A stretch of 64,000 nucleotides of DNA from DATGJX01 sp963830545 (GCA_963830545.1 CAWHMK010000001.1:558001-622000), one strand, 5' to 3'. Shown: positions 9,787 to 20,239, numbered from the stretch's first letter. Notes: generated by a model from the letters alone, not told the origin. A program made the numbers and translations.

Positions 9787-9864
9787 CACTGCACGTACGT
9801 CCGCCGGCTTGCCCGGGGACCGGAACCAGGGCTCAGCGGTCCATGCTGCGTATTGGCCCTGGTC

Positions 9865-10428
9865 ATGATTTCATCGAACGATCTGCGCAACGGCGTCACC
9901 ATCATCGAGAACGGCCAGCTGTGGACCGTCATCGAGTTTCTGCACGTCAAGCCGGGCAAGGGGTCGGCGTTCGTCCGCACGCGATTGAAGAACGTGAAAA
10001 CCGGCTCGACCGTTGAAAAGACCTTTCGCGCTGGTGAAAAGTTGGAACGCGCCACCGTCGACAACCGGCAGATGCAAATGCTCTACAACGACGCCGACGG
10101 CTATCATTTCATGGATCAGGAGTCGTTCGAAAACGTCACCCTGCAGCGCGAAGTCATCGGCGATCCCGCCGACTTTCTCAGGGACGGCATGGTCGTGGAC
10201 GTGCAATTCCATGACGGAAATCCCATCGGGTGCGATCTTCCCGCGCACGTCGAATTGAAGATCGATCAAACGGATCCCGGTTTCAAAGGCGACACCGCAA
10301 CCGGCACGACGAAACCCGCAACGCTCGAAACCGGCGCGGTCGTTCAGGTTCCGCTCTTCGTCAATCCGGGGGACGTCATCCGCATCGACACGCGCGACCG
10401 CAGGTACATCGGCCGCGTCGGCACATAA
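9865..10428 (+). CDS. efp: Translation elongation factor P
   Basis: EF-P relieves ribosome stalling at polyproline. The protein is 187 residues. The KOW-like N-domain carries the loop HVKPGKGSAFVRTRLKN, where the Lys of PGKG is the modified-residue position. The two OB domains follow, ending DVIRIDTRDRRYIGRV, the EF-P signature. The start is ATG 9865; an in-frame TTG at 9853 would add four residues. Which modification acts on the Lys cannot be told from this window. Confidence 0.96.
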   Translation: MISSNDLRNGVTIIENGQLWTVIEFLHVKPGKGSAFVRTRLKNVKTGSTVEKTFRAGEKLERATVDNRQMQMLYNDADGYHFMDQESFENVTLQREVIGDPADFLRDGMVVDVQFHDGNPIGCDLPAHVELKIDQTDPGFKGDTATGTTKPATLETGAVVQVPLFVNPGDVIRIDTRDRRYIGRVGT

Positions 10429-10440
10429 CGCGCGACGAAC

Positions 10441-11229
10441 ATTCCGCATACATATTGGCTCTATGCTTGGCTTTTTGCAGCCGGTCTCGGAGCGAGCATC
10501 TTCGGATCGATGGTGGGGCTGGGCGGCGGCTTCATCATCGTGCCCGTGCTGCGTTTATTCTTCGGACTCGATCCCGCACAAGCCGCGGGAACCTCGCTCG
10601 CGCTCGTCGTCGCGAACAGCGGAAGCGGCGCATTCACGTATCTCATGCAGCGGCGCGTGCACGTTCGCGTCGGCTTGCTCATTGCCGCGGGCGGTTTTCC
10701 CGGCAGCATCGCCGGAGCATTTGCCGTCAAACATCTTCCGCCGCATCTGTTCGACTGGCTCTTCGCGGGGTTTCTCGTCACGGTCGCCGCGGATATCGTA
10801 TTCAATCGCGAAAAGCGACTGAAAAACCGCAACGAGCAAGGCGACGTCCACGCCATCCTCGGCATGCGGTGGTACGCCGCGCTTGTTGCGGGCCTGGGCG
10901 TCGGCTTCATTTCGAGCATGTTCGGCGTCGGCGGCGGCGTCGCGCTTGTTCCCACGCTGCTGTACTTCTCGGATCTGCCGGCGCACGCGATCAGCGCGAC
11001 CTCGCATTTCGGCATCATCCTCACCTCGCCGGTGGGCTTCGCGGCCCATTACGTCCAGCACGACATCGACTGGGCGTACGTAGTGCCCCTGGTGGCCGGA
11101 GGGTTCGTCGGGGGCCCGATTGGCGCGCGCCTCTCGCTCAATCTCCAGTCCGGACGGCTCATGCTGCTGGTGGCCGCCGCGCTCGTCATAGCCGCATTTG
11201 CGTTAGTTTTACGTCATTTCATAGGGTAG
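10441..11229 (+). CDS. TSUP-family (TauE/SafE) membrane permease
   Basis: A polytopic membrane protein with two TauE/SafE repeats marked by VGLGGGFIIVPVL and FGVGGGVALVPTLL, likely an exporter or permease for a sulfur- or carboxyl-containing anion. The first ATG (10510) lies inside the first transmembrane helix. The frame upstream, from the efp stop, encodes YWLYAWLFAAGLGASIFGS, which is needed to complete that helix. No ATG, GTG or TTG exists there; ATT 10441 is the best candidate, without a clear Shine-Dalgarno sequence. The family is certain; the start and substrate are not. Confidence 0.8.
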   Translation: MPHTYWLYAWLFAAGLGASIFGSMVGLGGGFIIVPVLRLFFGLDPAQAAGTSLALVVANSGSGAFTYLMQRRVHVRVGLLIAAGGFPGSIAGAFAVKHLPPHLFDWLFAGFLVTVAADIVFNREKRLKNRNEQGDVHAILGMRWYAALVAGLGVGFISSMFGVGGGVALVPTLLYFSDLPAHAISATSHFGIILTSPVGFAAHYVQHDIDWAYVVPLVAGGFVGGPIGARLSLNLQSGRLMLLVAAALVIAAFALVLRHFIG

Positions 11230-11259
11230 AGGCCCGGCGATAAGCAAAAGAGCGCCGAT

Positions 11260-13149
11260 ATGTATCCGCTGGGCGCTCTTTCGAGCGGAGCCGCTTCGGT
11301 TACGGAACTTGAGCGGCTGTTCGAAATCACGCGCGACGTTCTCGGCGCACCGTCCTTGGATGCGGCGCTGACCTCGCTGGCCCGCGGCGTGCAAGATTTG
11401 TTCGGCTGGCGCTACGTGACGATGGTGGCCGCGGAAGAGCCTAACGGCGAACTTCGCCGGCGCGTCATGCTGGGCTGGCCGGAAGAGGTCACCAACCGGC
11501 GCTTGTACGAGCGCATCGAACGCGGCGCGTTCGATATGATGCTCACGCAGGCGGTGCGGTTCTTCGAAGACTGCTACTTCTTCCCGGCGGAAAAGGAAGC
11601 GCACTGGGAGCGCTCCATCTACAGCGGGCACAATCCGAACCCGCCGATCCGCAAATTTCCGAGCCAGTGGCTCGAACGCGACGCGCTGGTGCTCACGCTG
11701 CACGACCGCGAAGGCGTCATGATCGGCTACATGTCGCCGGACGGCCCCCTCAACGGCGAAATTCCGAACGCGCAAACGCTGCGCGCGATGCAAGTCTTCG
11801 TCAACCTCATGGGCATGGCGCTCGAGAACGCGCGCTCGCAAAGCCGGCTGCAATACGAAGCAACGCACGATTCGCTCACCGGCTTGCCGAACCGCACGGT
11901 CTTCTCGCTGGAACTCGCGCGCGCGCTCGAGGCGCTTGGACGCAACGACGCCCTCGAGCGCGCCGTGCTCTACCTCGATCTCGACGAGTTCAAATCCATC
12001 AACGACACGCTCGGGCACCTCGCCGGCGACGACGTGCTCAAAGAAGCGGCCGCGCGCCTTCGCGCGGTGACCGACGATCGCTGCGTCGTCGCGCGAATGG
12101 CCGGCGATGAATTCGCCGTGCTGCTGGCGGACGCCACACCCAGTCGCATCGGAAACGCGCTCGATTTACTGCACCGGACCCTGCGCCATCCGTATCACAT
12201 CGCGGGGCGCAACATCGTGATGACCGCGAGCATCGGTGTTGCCCCGATCGACCGGCAATACAGTTCCATTGCGGAAGTGTTGCGCGACGCGGACACGGCG
12301 ATGTATTTCGCCAAAGGCGAAGGCAGGAACCGCAGCGCGATCTTCACACCGAGCATGCACGAAACCGCGCTGCGCCGGCTGTCGCTCCGAATGCACTTGC
12401 GCGGCGCGATCGACGAACAGCAATTCGTCGTCCTCTACCAGCCCATCGTTTCGCTCGAAAACGGCAGCGTCGAAGGCGTTGAAGCGCTGCTGCGTTGGAA
12501 CCACCCCGAACAGGGCTATCTCGCTCCGGCGGCGTTCTTGCCTCTCGCCGAAGAGATGGGGTTGATGGTCCCCGTCGGCCGATTCGTGCTCGAGAGCGCT
12601 TGCCGCGAACTCGAACGCTGGGAGCGCCTTTCACCGGCGCGCAAAATTGCACTCAACGTGAACCTCTCGGTGCAGGAAGTACTGCAGTCCGATCTTCCGG
12701 AGTTCTTGGCCGCGCTGCTCGAAAAGCACGCCATCGATCCGGGACAACTCACGCTCGAGATCACCGAAACCTCGATTCTGCAAAGCGAATCGCGCGCGGC
12801 CGGCGTGCTCGCGCGTTTGAAAGCGATCGGCGTGGACTTGTGCATCGACGATTTCGGTACGGGCTACTCGTCCCTGCGCTACATTCAATCGTTGCCAATC
12901 GACGGGTTCAAGATCGACCAAACGTTCATCGCGGGCATCGGCGAAGAAAAGAGCGCGCAGATCATCGAGATGCTCGTTCGCTTGGGCGCCGCGTGCAATC
13001 TACGCGTGACCGCCGAAGGTATCGAAACCACGGAACAGGCCGACCGCTTGCTTGCGCTCGGCTGCGAGTACGGGCAGGGCTTGCATTTCCACGCACCGCT
13101 GGCCGCCGAAACGATGACGAGCCTGCTCGCAGAGGCCGCCCCCGCGTAA
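11260..13149 (+). CDS. GAF-GGDEF-EAL cyclic-di-GMP signalling protein
   Basis: 629 residues. An N-terminal GAF-like sensor region (about 10-190) precedes a diguanylate cyclase domain. That domain has THDSLTGLPNR, LDLDEFKSINDTLGH and the active-site loop as AGDEF rather than GGDEF. An EAL phosphodiesterase domain follows, with EGVEALLRWNHP, DDFGTGYSSL and KIDQTF. EAL catalytic residues appear present. The G-to-A change in the GGDEF loop is tolerated in some active cyclases, so the balance of making and breaking c-di-GMP is open. No signal peptide or transmembrane segment is evident, so it is probably cytoplasmic. Confidence 0.93.
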   Translation: MYPLGALSSGAASVTELERLFEITRDVLGAPSLDAALTSLARGVQDLFGWRYVTMVAAEEPNGELRRRVMLGWPEEVTNRRLYERIERGAFDMMLTQAVRFFEDCYFFPAEKEAHWERSIYSGHNPNPPIRKFPSQWLERDALVLTLHDREGVMIGYMSPDGPLNGEIPNAQTLRAMQVFVNLMGMALENARSQSRLQYEATHDSLTGLPNRTVFSLELARALEALGRNDALERAVLYLDLDEFKSINDTLGHLAGDDVLKEAAARLRAVTDDRCVVARMAGDEFAVLLADATPSRIGNALDLLHRTLRHPYHIAGRNIVMTASIGVAPIDRQYSSIAEVLRDADTAMYFAKGEGRNRSAIFTPSMHETALRRLSLRMHLRGAIDEQQFVVLYQPIVSLENGSVEGVEALLRWNHPEQGYLAPAAFLPLAEEMGLMVPVGRFVLESACRELERWERLSPARKIALNVNLSVQEVLQSDLPEFLAALLEKHAIDPGQLTLEITETSILQSESRAAGVLARLKAIGVDLCIDDFGTGYSSLRYIQSLPIDGFKIDQTFIAGIGEEKSAQIIEMLVRLGAACNLRVTAEGIETTEQADRLLALGCEYGQGLHFHAPLAAETMTSLLAEAAPA

Positions 13150-13179
13150 CCGGCTGCTTGCGTGGGTAGCATCCCCACG

Positions 13180-13371
13180 ATGGTTCTGGATACAGGCGTC
13201 GTCACGACGCGCCTCGGAGTTCCGCGCAGCACCGTCGAACGCGGGACGATCGACGAAACGTGCACCTACGTGCGCCGTTGGTCGTGGCCGTGCGGCTGCG
13301 AAGGCGAAATAATCGCCGGAACGCTTATCGAAATGCACTGCTGCGACCGGCATTCAAACCACGCGGTTTAA
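13180..13371 (+). CDS. Small Cys/His-rich protein, unknown
   Basis: A 63-residue ORF just after the EAL gene. The second half is rich in Cys, His and Trp (ETCTYVRRWSWPCGCEGE, then EMHCCDRHSNHAV), a pattern that could bind a metal. An in-frame GTG at 13162 would add six residues. The end overlaps the convergent hpnG end by 18 bases. There is no strong ribosome-binding site, so this is only a plausible gene. Confidence 0.38.
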   Translation: MVLDTGVVTTRLGVPRSTVERGTIDETCTYVRRWSWPCGCEGEIIAGTLIEMHCCDRHSNHAV

Positions 13372-13947
13372 CAGTTCCGCGGCGCGAGCCGCAATACGCG
13401 CGGCGATTTGCGAACAGCGCGGGCCTTCGCGCATGAGAAACGGTAGATCGCGCCATGCCGCCGGCCGGAGCATTGCGCGCCGCGGCTCGATCCACAAAGG
13501 AGAGATTTCGCGTTCGGGCGTGTCGAGAACGACGCGCACGCACGCAACGCGCGGCGCCTGAATCAATCCCGTCTCCATGTCCACGGCGGCATAGCCCTGC
13601 GCCGCCCATGTCGCGCGCTCCGGACCCTGCACGATGCTCGCACTCGTGACCATCGGATCGTGCAGAACGGCGTAACCGAATGATTCCGCAGCGCGCGTGA
13701 GCGTCTCGAGCGCATGCGCATCGGTCTGCAATTCGCTACCGTCGGGACGGCGGATGCACCGCGGAAGGAGCACCGTACCGGTCGGAACGCCGGTTCGCAA
13801 ACCGCCCGCCAGGCCGCAGCTGATTGCAAGATCGTCGAACGTCGCGTACTTGGACAGCGCGATACCGGCTTCAATCACCCGAACGTTACGAACGCCTGCG
13901 CGCCGGACTGCGCGCGCTTCCACGCTCGTTGCCGCGACGATCGTTAT
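13354..13947 (-). CDS. hpnG: Hopanoid-associated nucleoside phosphorylase HpnG
   Basis: A phosphorylase-fold protein of about 197 residues with ISCGLAGGL and the AVDMETG nucleoside-phosphorylase motif. HpnG removes adenine from adenosylhopane to give phosphoribosylhopane, the step after HpnH. A GTG at 13923 is the first canonical start, but it would remove the first beta-strand (ITIVAATSVEARAV), which the family has. The frame continues to an ATA codon at 13947 that overlaps the hpnA stop as ATAA. I place the start there, tentatively. Last gene of the leftward hopanoid operon. Confidence 0.85.
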   Translation of the reverse strand: MTIVAATSVEARAVRRAGVRNVRVIEAGIALSKYATFDDLAISCGLAGGLRTGVPTGTVLLPRCIRRPDGSELQTDAHALETLTRAAESFGYAVLHDPMVTSASIVQGPERATWAAQGYAAVDMETGLIQAPRVACVRVVLDTPEREISPLWIEPRRAMLRPAAWRDLPFLMREGPRCSQIAARIAARAAELLNRVV

Positions 13948-14939
13948 GATGGCGCGTACCCGTGCTTGCGATACCAGCGTACGGCGCGCTCAAGCGCATC
14001 GCGCACCGGTCCCGGATGAAAATCCAACTCACGCGCCGCTTTCGAACTGTCCGCAAACATCAGGTCGCGCGCCATTTTCACGCCTTCGAGCGGTACGAAC
14101 GGCTGAGAACCGCGTTGCAAACGGCAGCGCGCTTCGTCAGCATACGCAATTGCCAGTGCAAGCGCATCCGGCACGCGCCACCGCGGCATTGGTTTGCCGG
14201 TCAATTCTGAAAGCATTTGCCACACCTCGTCCAGCAAAAGATTTTCGCCGCCCAGAATGTACCGCTCACCCGGCGAACCGCTGCGCAGCGCGGTCACGTG
14301 CGCGCGCGCGACGTCTTCCACCGGCACCAAGTTGAGGCCGCCGCGCGGGGGCTTCGCGAACATCTTCCCGCGCGCAAAATCGAGAATCATCCGCCCGGTC
14401 GGCGTCGGTTTCCAGTCACCTGGCCCGACGGGCGCCGTCGGCAGCAGCGCGACGACGGGCACGCGTCCCGCAAACGCGGCGCGCTCCTGCTCCAGCTTCG
14501 AATGGTGATAGCCGCCCGACGCGCCGTCGGGCGCATAGTCCGCTTCGGTTCGCAACGGCCCGCCGCGTTGCGCTGGGCCAAGCGTCGCCGAGCTCGACGT
14601 CAGCACGACGCGCTCGACGCCGGCAATGCGCGCCGCTTCGACCAAACCGGCCGTTCCCGCGACGTTAACGCGATGGACCATCGAGCGATCGCCCGGCGCG
14701 AACGAGTAGAGCGCGGCGCAGTGCACGACATACCGGCATCCCTCGAGCGCTCGCGCCCAAGTACCAACGTTCTGCAAATCGCCGGCGACGAACTCGACGT
14801 TTCCATGGGCACGCTCGGCCGCAACCCGTGCTTCGCCGCGCACGAGCGCGCGCACGTCATACCCCGCCGCAATCAACTCGCGAAGAACGTGCGAGCCGAC
14901 GAAGCCGCTGCTTCCGGTCAGAAAAACCCTATCGGGCAT
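13944..14939 (-). CDS. hpnA: Hopanoid-associated sugar epimerase HpnA
   Basis: A 331-residue extended short-chain dehydrogenase/epimerase. The Rossmann motif is FLTGSSGFVGSHV at the N-terminus. The catalytic region has SSSATLG and GGYHHSKLEQE (Tyr/Lys pair as YxxxK: YHHSK). HpnA-type proteins are found beside shc in hopanoid clusters; the exact reaction is not established here. It lies downstream of hpnH with 228 bp between (14940-15167), in which I see no gene, terminator or repeat. Confidence 0.9.
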   Translation of the reverse strand: MPDRVFLTGSSGFVGSHVLRELIAAGYDVRALVRGEARVAAERAHGNVEFVAGDLQNVGTWARALEGCRYVVHCAALYSFAPGDRSMVHRVNVAGTAGLVEAARIAGVERVVLTSSSATLGPAQRGGPLRTEADYAPDGASGGYHHSKLEQERAAFAGRVPVVALLPTAPVGPGDWKPTPTGRMILDFARGKMFAKPPRGGLNLVPVEDVARAHVTALRSGSPGERYILGGENLLLDEVWQMLSELTGKPMPRWRVPDALALAIAYADEARCRLQRGSQPFVPLEGVKMARDLMFADSSKAARELDFHPGPVRDALERAVRWYRKHGYAPS

Positions 14940-15167
14940 GAGCGCTATCGTATTCCTTTAAGGTCGTGACCGCCAATGTTTCGACCGTGGATCACGATGC
15001 GCTGGCGACGCGATGCAGCGCTTTCATCGGCATTTGGCCGTTGCCAGGACGGGCCGCAGCAAAATTGTTGGTACACGCGCCACTACCGGCTCAACAGGTG
15101 GCGGACGCCCGGCGGACCGCGTACGCGTCAGGACCGCTGGGTCGCTCCACAACGAGAACGAAACGAA

Positions 15168-16176
15168 TTAATGCGCTAGTGCTGCGCGGATGCTTTCCTT
15201 GACGGAAGCGGTAGTTTTCACGACGGCCGTCGGTTCGTATCCGCAATGCGCCATGCAATTCGCGCACTTCTCGTGCTTGCCGCGCCCGTATTTTTCCCAA
15301 TCCGTTTCTTCGATCAGTTCCTTGTACGTTTTTGCATACGCCTCATCGGACATCAGATAGCACGGGCGCTGCCAGCCGAAGATCGAGTACGACGGAATTC
15401 CCCAAGGCGTGCACTCCATCTCGATTTTGCCTTCGAGAAAGTCGAGGAAGAGCGGGCTGTGGTTCAGGCGCCATTTCTTGCGCTTGCCGCCGGCGAACGC
15501 TTCCCGGAAAATCGAGCGCGTGCGCTCGACGCCCAGGAAATGTTCCTGATCGGGCGCTTTTTCATACGCGTATCCCGGTGAGATCTGCATCGAGTCGACC
15601 TGCAGATCGTCGTTGAGATAATCGAGCACGGCGCGAATCGTCGTCGCATCGTCCGGATCGAAGAACGTCGTGTTCGTCGAAACGCGGAAGCCCTTGGACT
15701 TGGCAACTTTGATCGCGCTGACGGCCTTGTCGAACGTTCCGTCGCGGCAGACGACCTGGTCGTGGCGCTCTTGGAGCCCGTCGAGGTGGATCATCCACGT
15801 GAAGAGCGGATGCGGTTTGAATTTGTCGATCTTCTTCTCGAGCAGCAGCGCGTTGGTGCAGATGATGACGACCTTCTTACGCGCAATCAGCTCGTCGATC
15901 AGACGCGGCAGCTCTTCGTACACGAGCGGCTCGCCGCCGGCGATGGAGATGACGGGCGCGCCGCATTCCTCGATCGCGGCAATGCAATCCTCGACCGACA
16001 GCCGCTTGCGCAGGATGTCGTTCGGATACTGAATCTTCCCGCAGCCGGCGCAGGCCAAGTTGCATTGGAACAGCGGCTCGAGTCTCCATGACGAGCGGAT
16101 ATTTCTTCTCGCCTTTGAGCTTCTTACCGAAGATGTACTTGGCGATCTGCAGTTTCTGTGCGAAGGGTGTGCTCAT
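15168..16176 (-). CDS. hpnH: Adenosylhopane synthase HpnH (radical SAM), frame broken at 16081-16085
   Basis: A radical-SAM enzyme that joins 5'-deoxyadenosine to hopene. The N-terminal stretch MSTPFAQKLQIAKYIFG...KYPLVME is in one frame. The cluster motif CNLACAGCGKIQYP and the rest (SIAGGEPLVYEE, C-terminal CANCMAHCGYEP) are in the next. Removing the T of AGTCT at 16083 (+ strand), which restores AGCT, gives LVMELEPLFQCNLAC, the family wording. The length is then about 335 residues, as expected. It starts 2 bases after the shc stop. Confidence 0.9.
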
Positions 16177-16178
16177 GT

Positions 16179-18069
16179 TCAGGCTGGTACCTTTTGTGAA
16201 AGCGTGCCGGAATCACTCTTTTCGAGCATGGCGCGATCCATCGCCAGCGCCATCGCGGGAAAGAGATGCCGGTACATATGGTAGTTCAAATAGAAGTCCC
16301 GCGGAAAGCCCGTACCCGTGAAATACGGTTCGTCCCACGTGCCGTCCGCGCGCTGACGCGCGCGTAAGAAGTCGAGGCCTCGCTGTGCCCCCGGATGGCC
16401 GCCCATGCCCGCCCATTGTAACGTCATCACGGCCCAGGCGGTTTGCGAAGGCGTACTCGTACCGATCCCCGCGAACGATTCGTCGGCGTACGAATGACAC
16501 GTCTCACCCCAGCCGCCGTCCGCGTTTTGCTTGGAAACGACCCAATCGGTCGCGCGCAAGACCATGTCGCGGCCCGCGCACATCTGCGCGAGCGCCGAAA
16601 CGACGCACCACGTGCCGTAGATGTGGTTGACGCCCCAGCGGCCGAACCACGAACCCGACGGCTTCTGCGTCCTGCGCAGATACGCCAAAGCGGAGACGGC
16701 ATCGGGATCGCGCTCGTCGCGGCCCAGCAGCGCAAGCATCTCGAGAACGTGCGCGGTGACGTCTTCCGTCGGCGGATCGATCATCGCGCCGAAATCGGAG
16801 AACGGCATGCGGTAGAGAATCTCGCTGGTGTTGTTGCGATCGAACGCCGCCCATCCGCCGTTCGAGGAACGCATCGCAAGCGTCCAGCGCACCGCGCGGT
16901 CGACCGCATCGCGCACGTGTTGCGGCGCTCCGCCCTCCAGCAGCGAACACACGATGACCGCCGTATCGTCGACGTCGGGATAGACGTCGTTGTCGAATTC
17001 GAACGCCCATCCGCCGTTGGGAACGCCCTTGCAGCGCACTTGCCAGTCGCCCCATTGATCCGCGGCGATCTGTTCTCGCAGCATCCAGTCCACCGCTTTG
17101 CGCATCGCGGGATGATCGGCGCGCAATCCCGCTTGATACAACACGCGAATCGCCCAGGCCGTGTCCCAAACCGGCGACATGCACGCTTGAAAGCGCCATC
17201 CGGTCTCGTCCGAAAACGCGAAACGTTCCATGCCGGCAAGGCCTTTTTGCATGACGGGATGATCGAGCGAATAGCCTTCGAGATGCAGCGCGATCAGCGA
17301 ATACACCCACGGCGGTTGGATGCCGCCCCAACTGCCGTCGGGTTCCTGGCGATCCACGATCCAGCGGATCATTTTTCGGCACGCCGCGTCGCGGCCGGGT
17401 TTGAACGGGGATCGTTCGTAAAATTTGAGCGCGCCGATCGACCCACCAGAGCCAGCCGGAACCCGGCACGTGATGCATGCGCTCGTGCGTTCCGCTATTG
17501 ACGATCTCGCTCACGTCGACACCGAGTTCGCGTACCGGCCGGCGCGCGATGACGACGCAAAGCGGACCGACCGTGCCGCGCGCCCAGCACGCGAAGTCGT
17601 ACAGATTGAACGGCATCCAGGGCGGAAAATTGACGATCTCGGGCGGCATCGTCGGAACGCCGTCCCACGGATACGCTCCGAAAAGCGCCATCCAAATCTT
17701 CGTGAACACGCGCGCATCGGAAAGTCCGCCGAGTTTGCGAATGACGCCGAGCGCGCTGCGCATCTCCTCGCGCGAAACGTCGACGCCGAGCACTTTGAGT
17801 GCGACGTATGCTTCGATGGTCGTGCTGAGATCCGCCGGGCCGTCATAATAGAGCGCCCACGATCCGTCTTCGCGTTGAGCGTGAAGTATGTGCGCGATCG
17901 CGCCTTCGCGGATCGGCTCGTGCGAGATGCCGAGAAAGCGCAGCAGCAGGACGTGCTCGGCCGTCATCGTCACGTTCGTCTCGAGCTCATCCGTCCACCA
18001 TCCGTCGGCGTGCTGATGTTCCAGCAGCCACTCGACGGCGCGGTTCAGATGCTGCGTTGTGCTGCTAAT
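16179..18069 (-). CDS. shc: Squalene-hopene cyclase, frame broken near 17430
   Basis: Cyclises squalene to hopene. The catalytic DxDD appears as DVDDTAV. Several QW repeats are visible (QEPDGSWGG, RSSNGGWAAFD, KPSGSWFG, NADGGWGE, RADGTWDE). The frame changes near SGWLWWVD; dropping one base there joins it to ALKFYERSPFKPG. The restored length is about 629 residues, normal for the family. No ATG/GTG/TTG fits the N-terminus (LNRAVEWLLEHQ). An ATT at 18069, seven bases after GGAGG, is the best start. A GTG about 38 codons further upstream lacks a ribosome-binding site. The start overlaps the hpnE end by 25 bases. Confidence 0.92.
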
Positions 18070-19367
18070 GTGCGTCCCTCCGCGGCGCCGGCAAACCTCG
18101 TGTTTTCCATCAAGACACGCGCGGCCGTCAAGCCGCTGCGCACGGCCGACTCCATCGTGTCCGGCCAGCCGGTCGCCGTCCACGCGCCCGCAATGACGAC
18201 GTTGGACGAGGTGGTCCAAGCCGTGGGGCGCGCCGCTCCCGGTTTTGCCAAATACGTACCCTCCGGATTTCTCGTCGCTGCGCCGCGCAGAAGCCGGGCG
18301 CCTGCCAAACTCGGCACTGTGGCCTGCACTTCTTGCCACGCCGCCTGCACCACGTCCGCCGTCGGCCGGGCGACGATATCGTCTGCGGCACTCATGCTGC
18401 AGCACAAATAGCCGGGTCCCTTTTTGAACACCCATTGCACCGTCGAATCCAGAATGGCCGCAAACTCGAAGTCCGGATCGGCCGCTTCGTACCACAGGTG
18501 TACGTCCATGATTGCAAACGGTTCGTACACGTCGAGCGGCGGAACTCCGAAACGCGCCGGTTCGCCGAGCAGTTTGGCCAAGCTTCGCGGCGGCACCGCG
18601 AGAACGACCGAATCGAAACGCGCTTCTTCTTGCGCAGTACGCAGCAGTACGCCGTCCGATTGCGGCTCCATGGCAAAGACCGCGGAGGAACGATGCACGC
18701 GTTCCAGCCGAGTTGCCGCGCTCTCCATGATCTGCGCCAGCGGTACGGTCGTATAACCGAAGCGCGCCGCATCCCGGTCGCGCAGAAAAGCCGTGGAAAT
18801 CACGAACGCCGCTTCGGCGGCGTTCATGCGATCCAGCGGCGCGTTCAGCGCCGGAACCATGAACGGTTCCCAGAAACTGCGGATCGTTTGCGCACCCTGT
18901 CCGTGAAGGCGCAGCCACTGCGCGAAACTCAAATCTTGCCGGGCCGACTTGGAATTTGCGCGCAGCGAAAGCAACGCTCGCGCAATGTCAATCTTGCCGC
19001 GAAGCGATAGGTGACTATAGCCTGCGAAAGACGCCAAAAGATGAAACGGCGCCGGCAAGTCCGCAGCGCGCAAACGGCTGCACCGTCCGCCGCGTCCGTA
19101 GACGACGACGTCGAACCGCTCCTGCAGATGCAGCGCGCTCGCCATCCCCGCTCGACGGACGAATTGCGCGAACTCGGTGCAGCATGCGAGATAGACGTGC
19201 TGTCCGTTGTCGACCACGTGTCCGTCGAGTTCGAACGACGTCGCGCGTCCGCCCAGCAGACGGCTGCGTTCGAACACTTCCACGCTGCAGCCGGCTTCGT
19301 GCAATTCGAGCGCCGCCGACAAGCCGGCGAGTCCGCCGCCGACGACGGCTACACGGGGCGCAGCCAC
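18045..19367 (-). CDS. hpnE: Squalene-forming FAD desaturase/reductase HpnE
   Basis: A 440-residue amine-oxidase-fold flavoprotein. The FAD-binding motif is VAVVGGGLAGLSAALEL at the N-terminus, followed by LLGGRATSF. The C-terminal FAD contact region is VIAGAWTATGWPDTMESAVRSG. HpnE reduces hydroxysqualene to squalene, completing the HpnC-HpnD-HpnE route. The GTG start at 19367 overlaps the hpnD end by 19 bases. A far-upstream in-frame start (19841) would run over hpnD and is rejected. Confidence 0.92.
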   Translation of the reverse strand: MAAPRVAVVGGGLAGLSAALELHEAGCSVEVFERSRLLGGRATSFELDGHVVDNGQHVYLACCTEFAQFVRRAGMASALHLQERFDVVVYGRGGRCSRLRAADLPAPFHLLASFAGYSHLSLRGKIDIARALLSLRANSKSARQDLSFAQWLRLHGQGAQTIRSFWEPFMVPALNAPLDRMNAAEAAFVISTAFLRDRDAARFGYTTVPLAQIMESAATRLERVHRSSAVFAMEPQSDGVLLRTAQEEARFDSVVLAVPPRSLAKLLGEPARFGVPPLDVYEPFAIMDVHLWYEAADPDFEFAAILDSTVQWVFKKGPGYLCCSMSAADDIVARPTADVVQAAWQEVQATVPSLAGARLLRGAATRNPEGTYLAKPGAARPTAWTTSSNVVIAGAWTATGWPDTMESAVRSGLTAARVLMENTRFAGAAEGRTLAAQRSI

Positions 19368-20239
19368 GATTGCACGACCACTTGCAGCTTTTCGCGCTTC
19401 GATAATGCGGCGCGTTCGCGCAGCGGCAGATGCGGATCGCGTTCGATCTTCCGCAGCAGCCGTTCGTAAATCCCCGCCATCGTCTGGACGCATGCCGCGG
19501 GACGGCGCGGAATGTACCGCAGGACTTCGTAACCCGTTTTGAAGAGCTGACGCGCGCGCTGCGTTTCGAATTTCACGAGCGCGTTCCACCCCTCGCCCGG
19601 ATCGACGCCGAGCATCGCTTCCTCGGAAATGCCGAAGCGGCGCAGATCGTCGTGCGGCAGGTAGACGCGGCCCATTTCGGCGTCTTCGCGCACGTCGCGT
19701 AAGATGTTCGTGAGTTGCAGCGCGAGGCCGAGATCGTCCGCGCGCAAGAGCGCCGCATCGTCCGTGAATCCGAAGATGCGCACGCACATGCGTCCGACGA
19801 CCGAGGCGACGAGCCGGCAGTATTCGCGCAGCTCTTCCCACGTTTCGTATCGCGTTTGCGTGCAGTCGCGCTCGACGCCGTCGATGAGCGCCTGCAATTC
19901 GCTCTCCGGAATCGCGTAGCGGCTTACGGCTTTCGCAAGCACTTGCATGACCGGATCGTCGAACTCTCCGCGCATGCAGCGCGCCACCCGTTCGCGCTGC
20001 GCGGCGAGACGCTGCGGAATCAGTTCCGGGCGCGGCGCGCCGTCGACTTCGTCGTCGACTTGGCGCGCAAAATCGTACAGCGCGTAGATCGCCATGCGCT
20101 TATCGTGCGGCAGCGAAATGAAACCCCAATAGAAATTCTTGGCTTCGCGTCGGGCCATCTCGCGGCAGAAGCGCTCGGCCTCCTGCTCGACGCTCTGCGG
20201 ACGGCGCATATACCGAACGGCGTCAAGCGGTTTCAGCAC
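19349..20239 (-). CDS. hpnD: Presqualene diphosphate synthase HpnD
   Basis: A 296-residue squalene/phytoene-synthase-fold protein. The first Asp-rich motif is RQVDDEVDG (D62-D66). The second is LQLTNILRDVREDAEMGRVY, and the substrate-pocket segment YCRLVASVVG is present. It condenses two farnesyl diphosphates to presqualene diphosphate. Assignment as HpnD rather than HpnC rests on the well-kept Asp motifs and gene order. It overlaps the hpnC end by 17 bases. Confidence 0.92.
   Translation of the reverse strand: MLKPLDAVRYMRRPQSVEQEAERFCREMARREAKNFYWGFISLPHDKRMAIYALYDFARQVDDEVDGAPRPELIPQRLAAQRERVARCMRGEFDDPVMQVLAKAVSRYAIPESELQALIDGVERDCTQTRYETWEELREYCRLVASVVGRMCVRIFGFTDDAALLRADDLGLALQLTNILRDVREDAEMGRVYLPHDDLRRFGISEEAMLGVDPGEGWNALVKFETQRARQLFKTGYEVLRYIPRRPAACVQTMAGIYERLLRKIERDPHLPLRERAALSKREKLQVVVQSWLRPV

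Noticed and set aside
16504..19841. Very long leftward open frames (16504-18918 and 18045-19841) as single giant genes
   Set aside because: They fuse real shc or hpnE coding with upstream out-of-frame shadow of neighbouring genes. Family N-termini fix much shorter genes.
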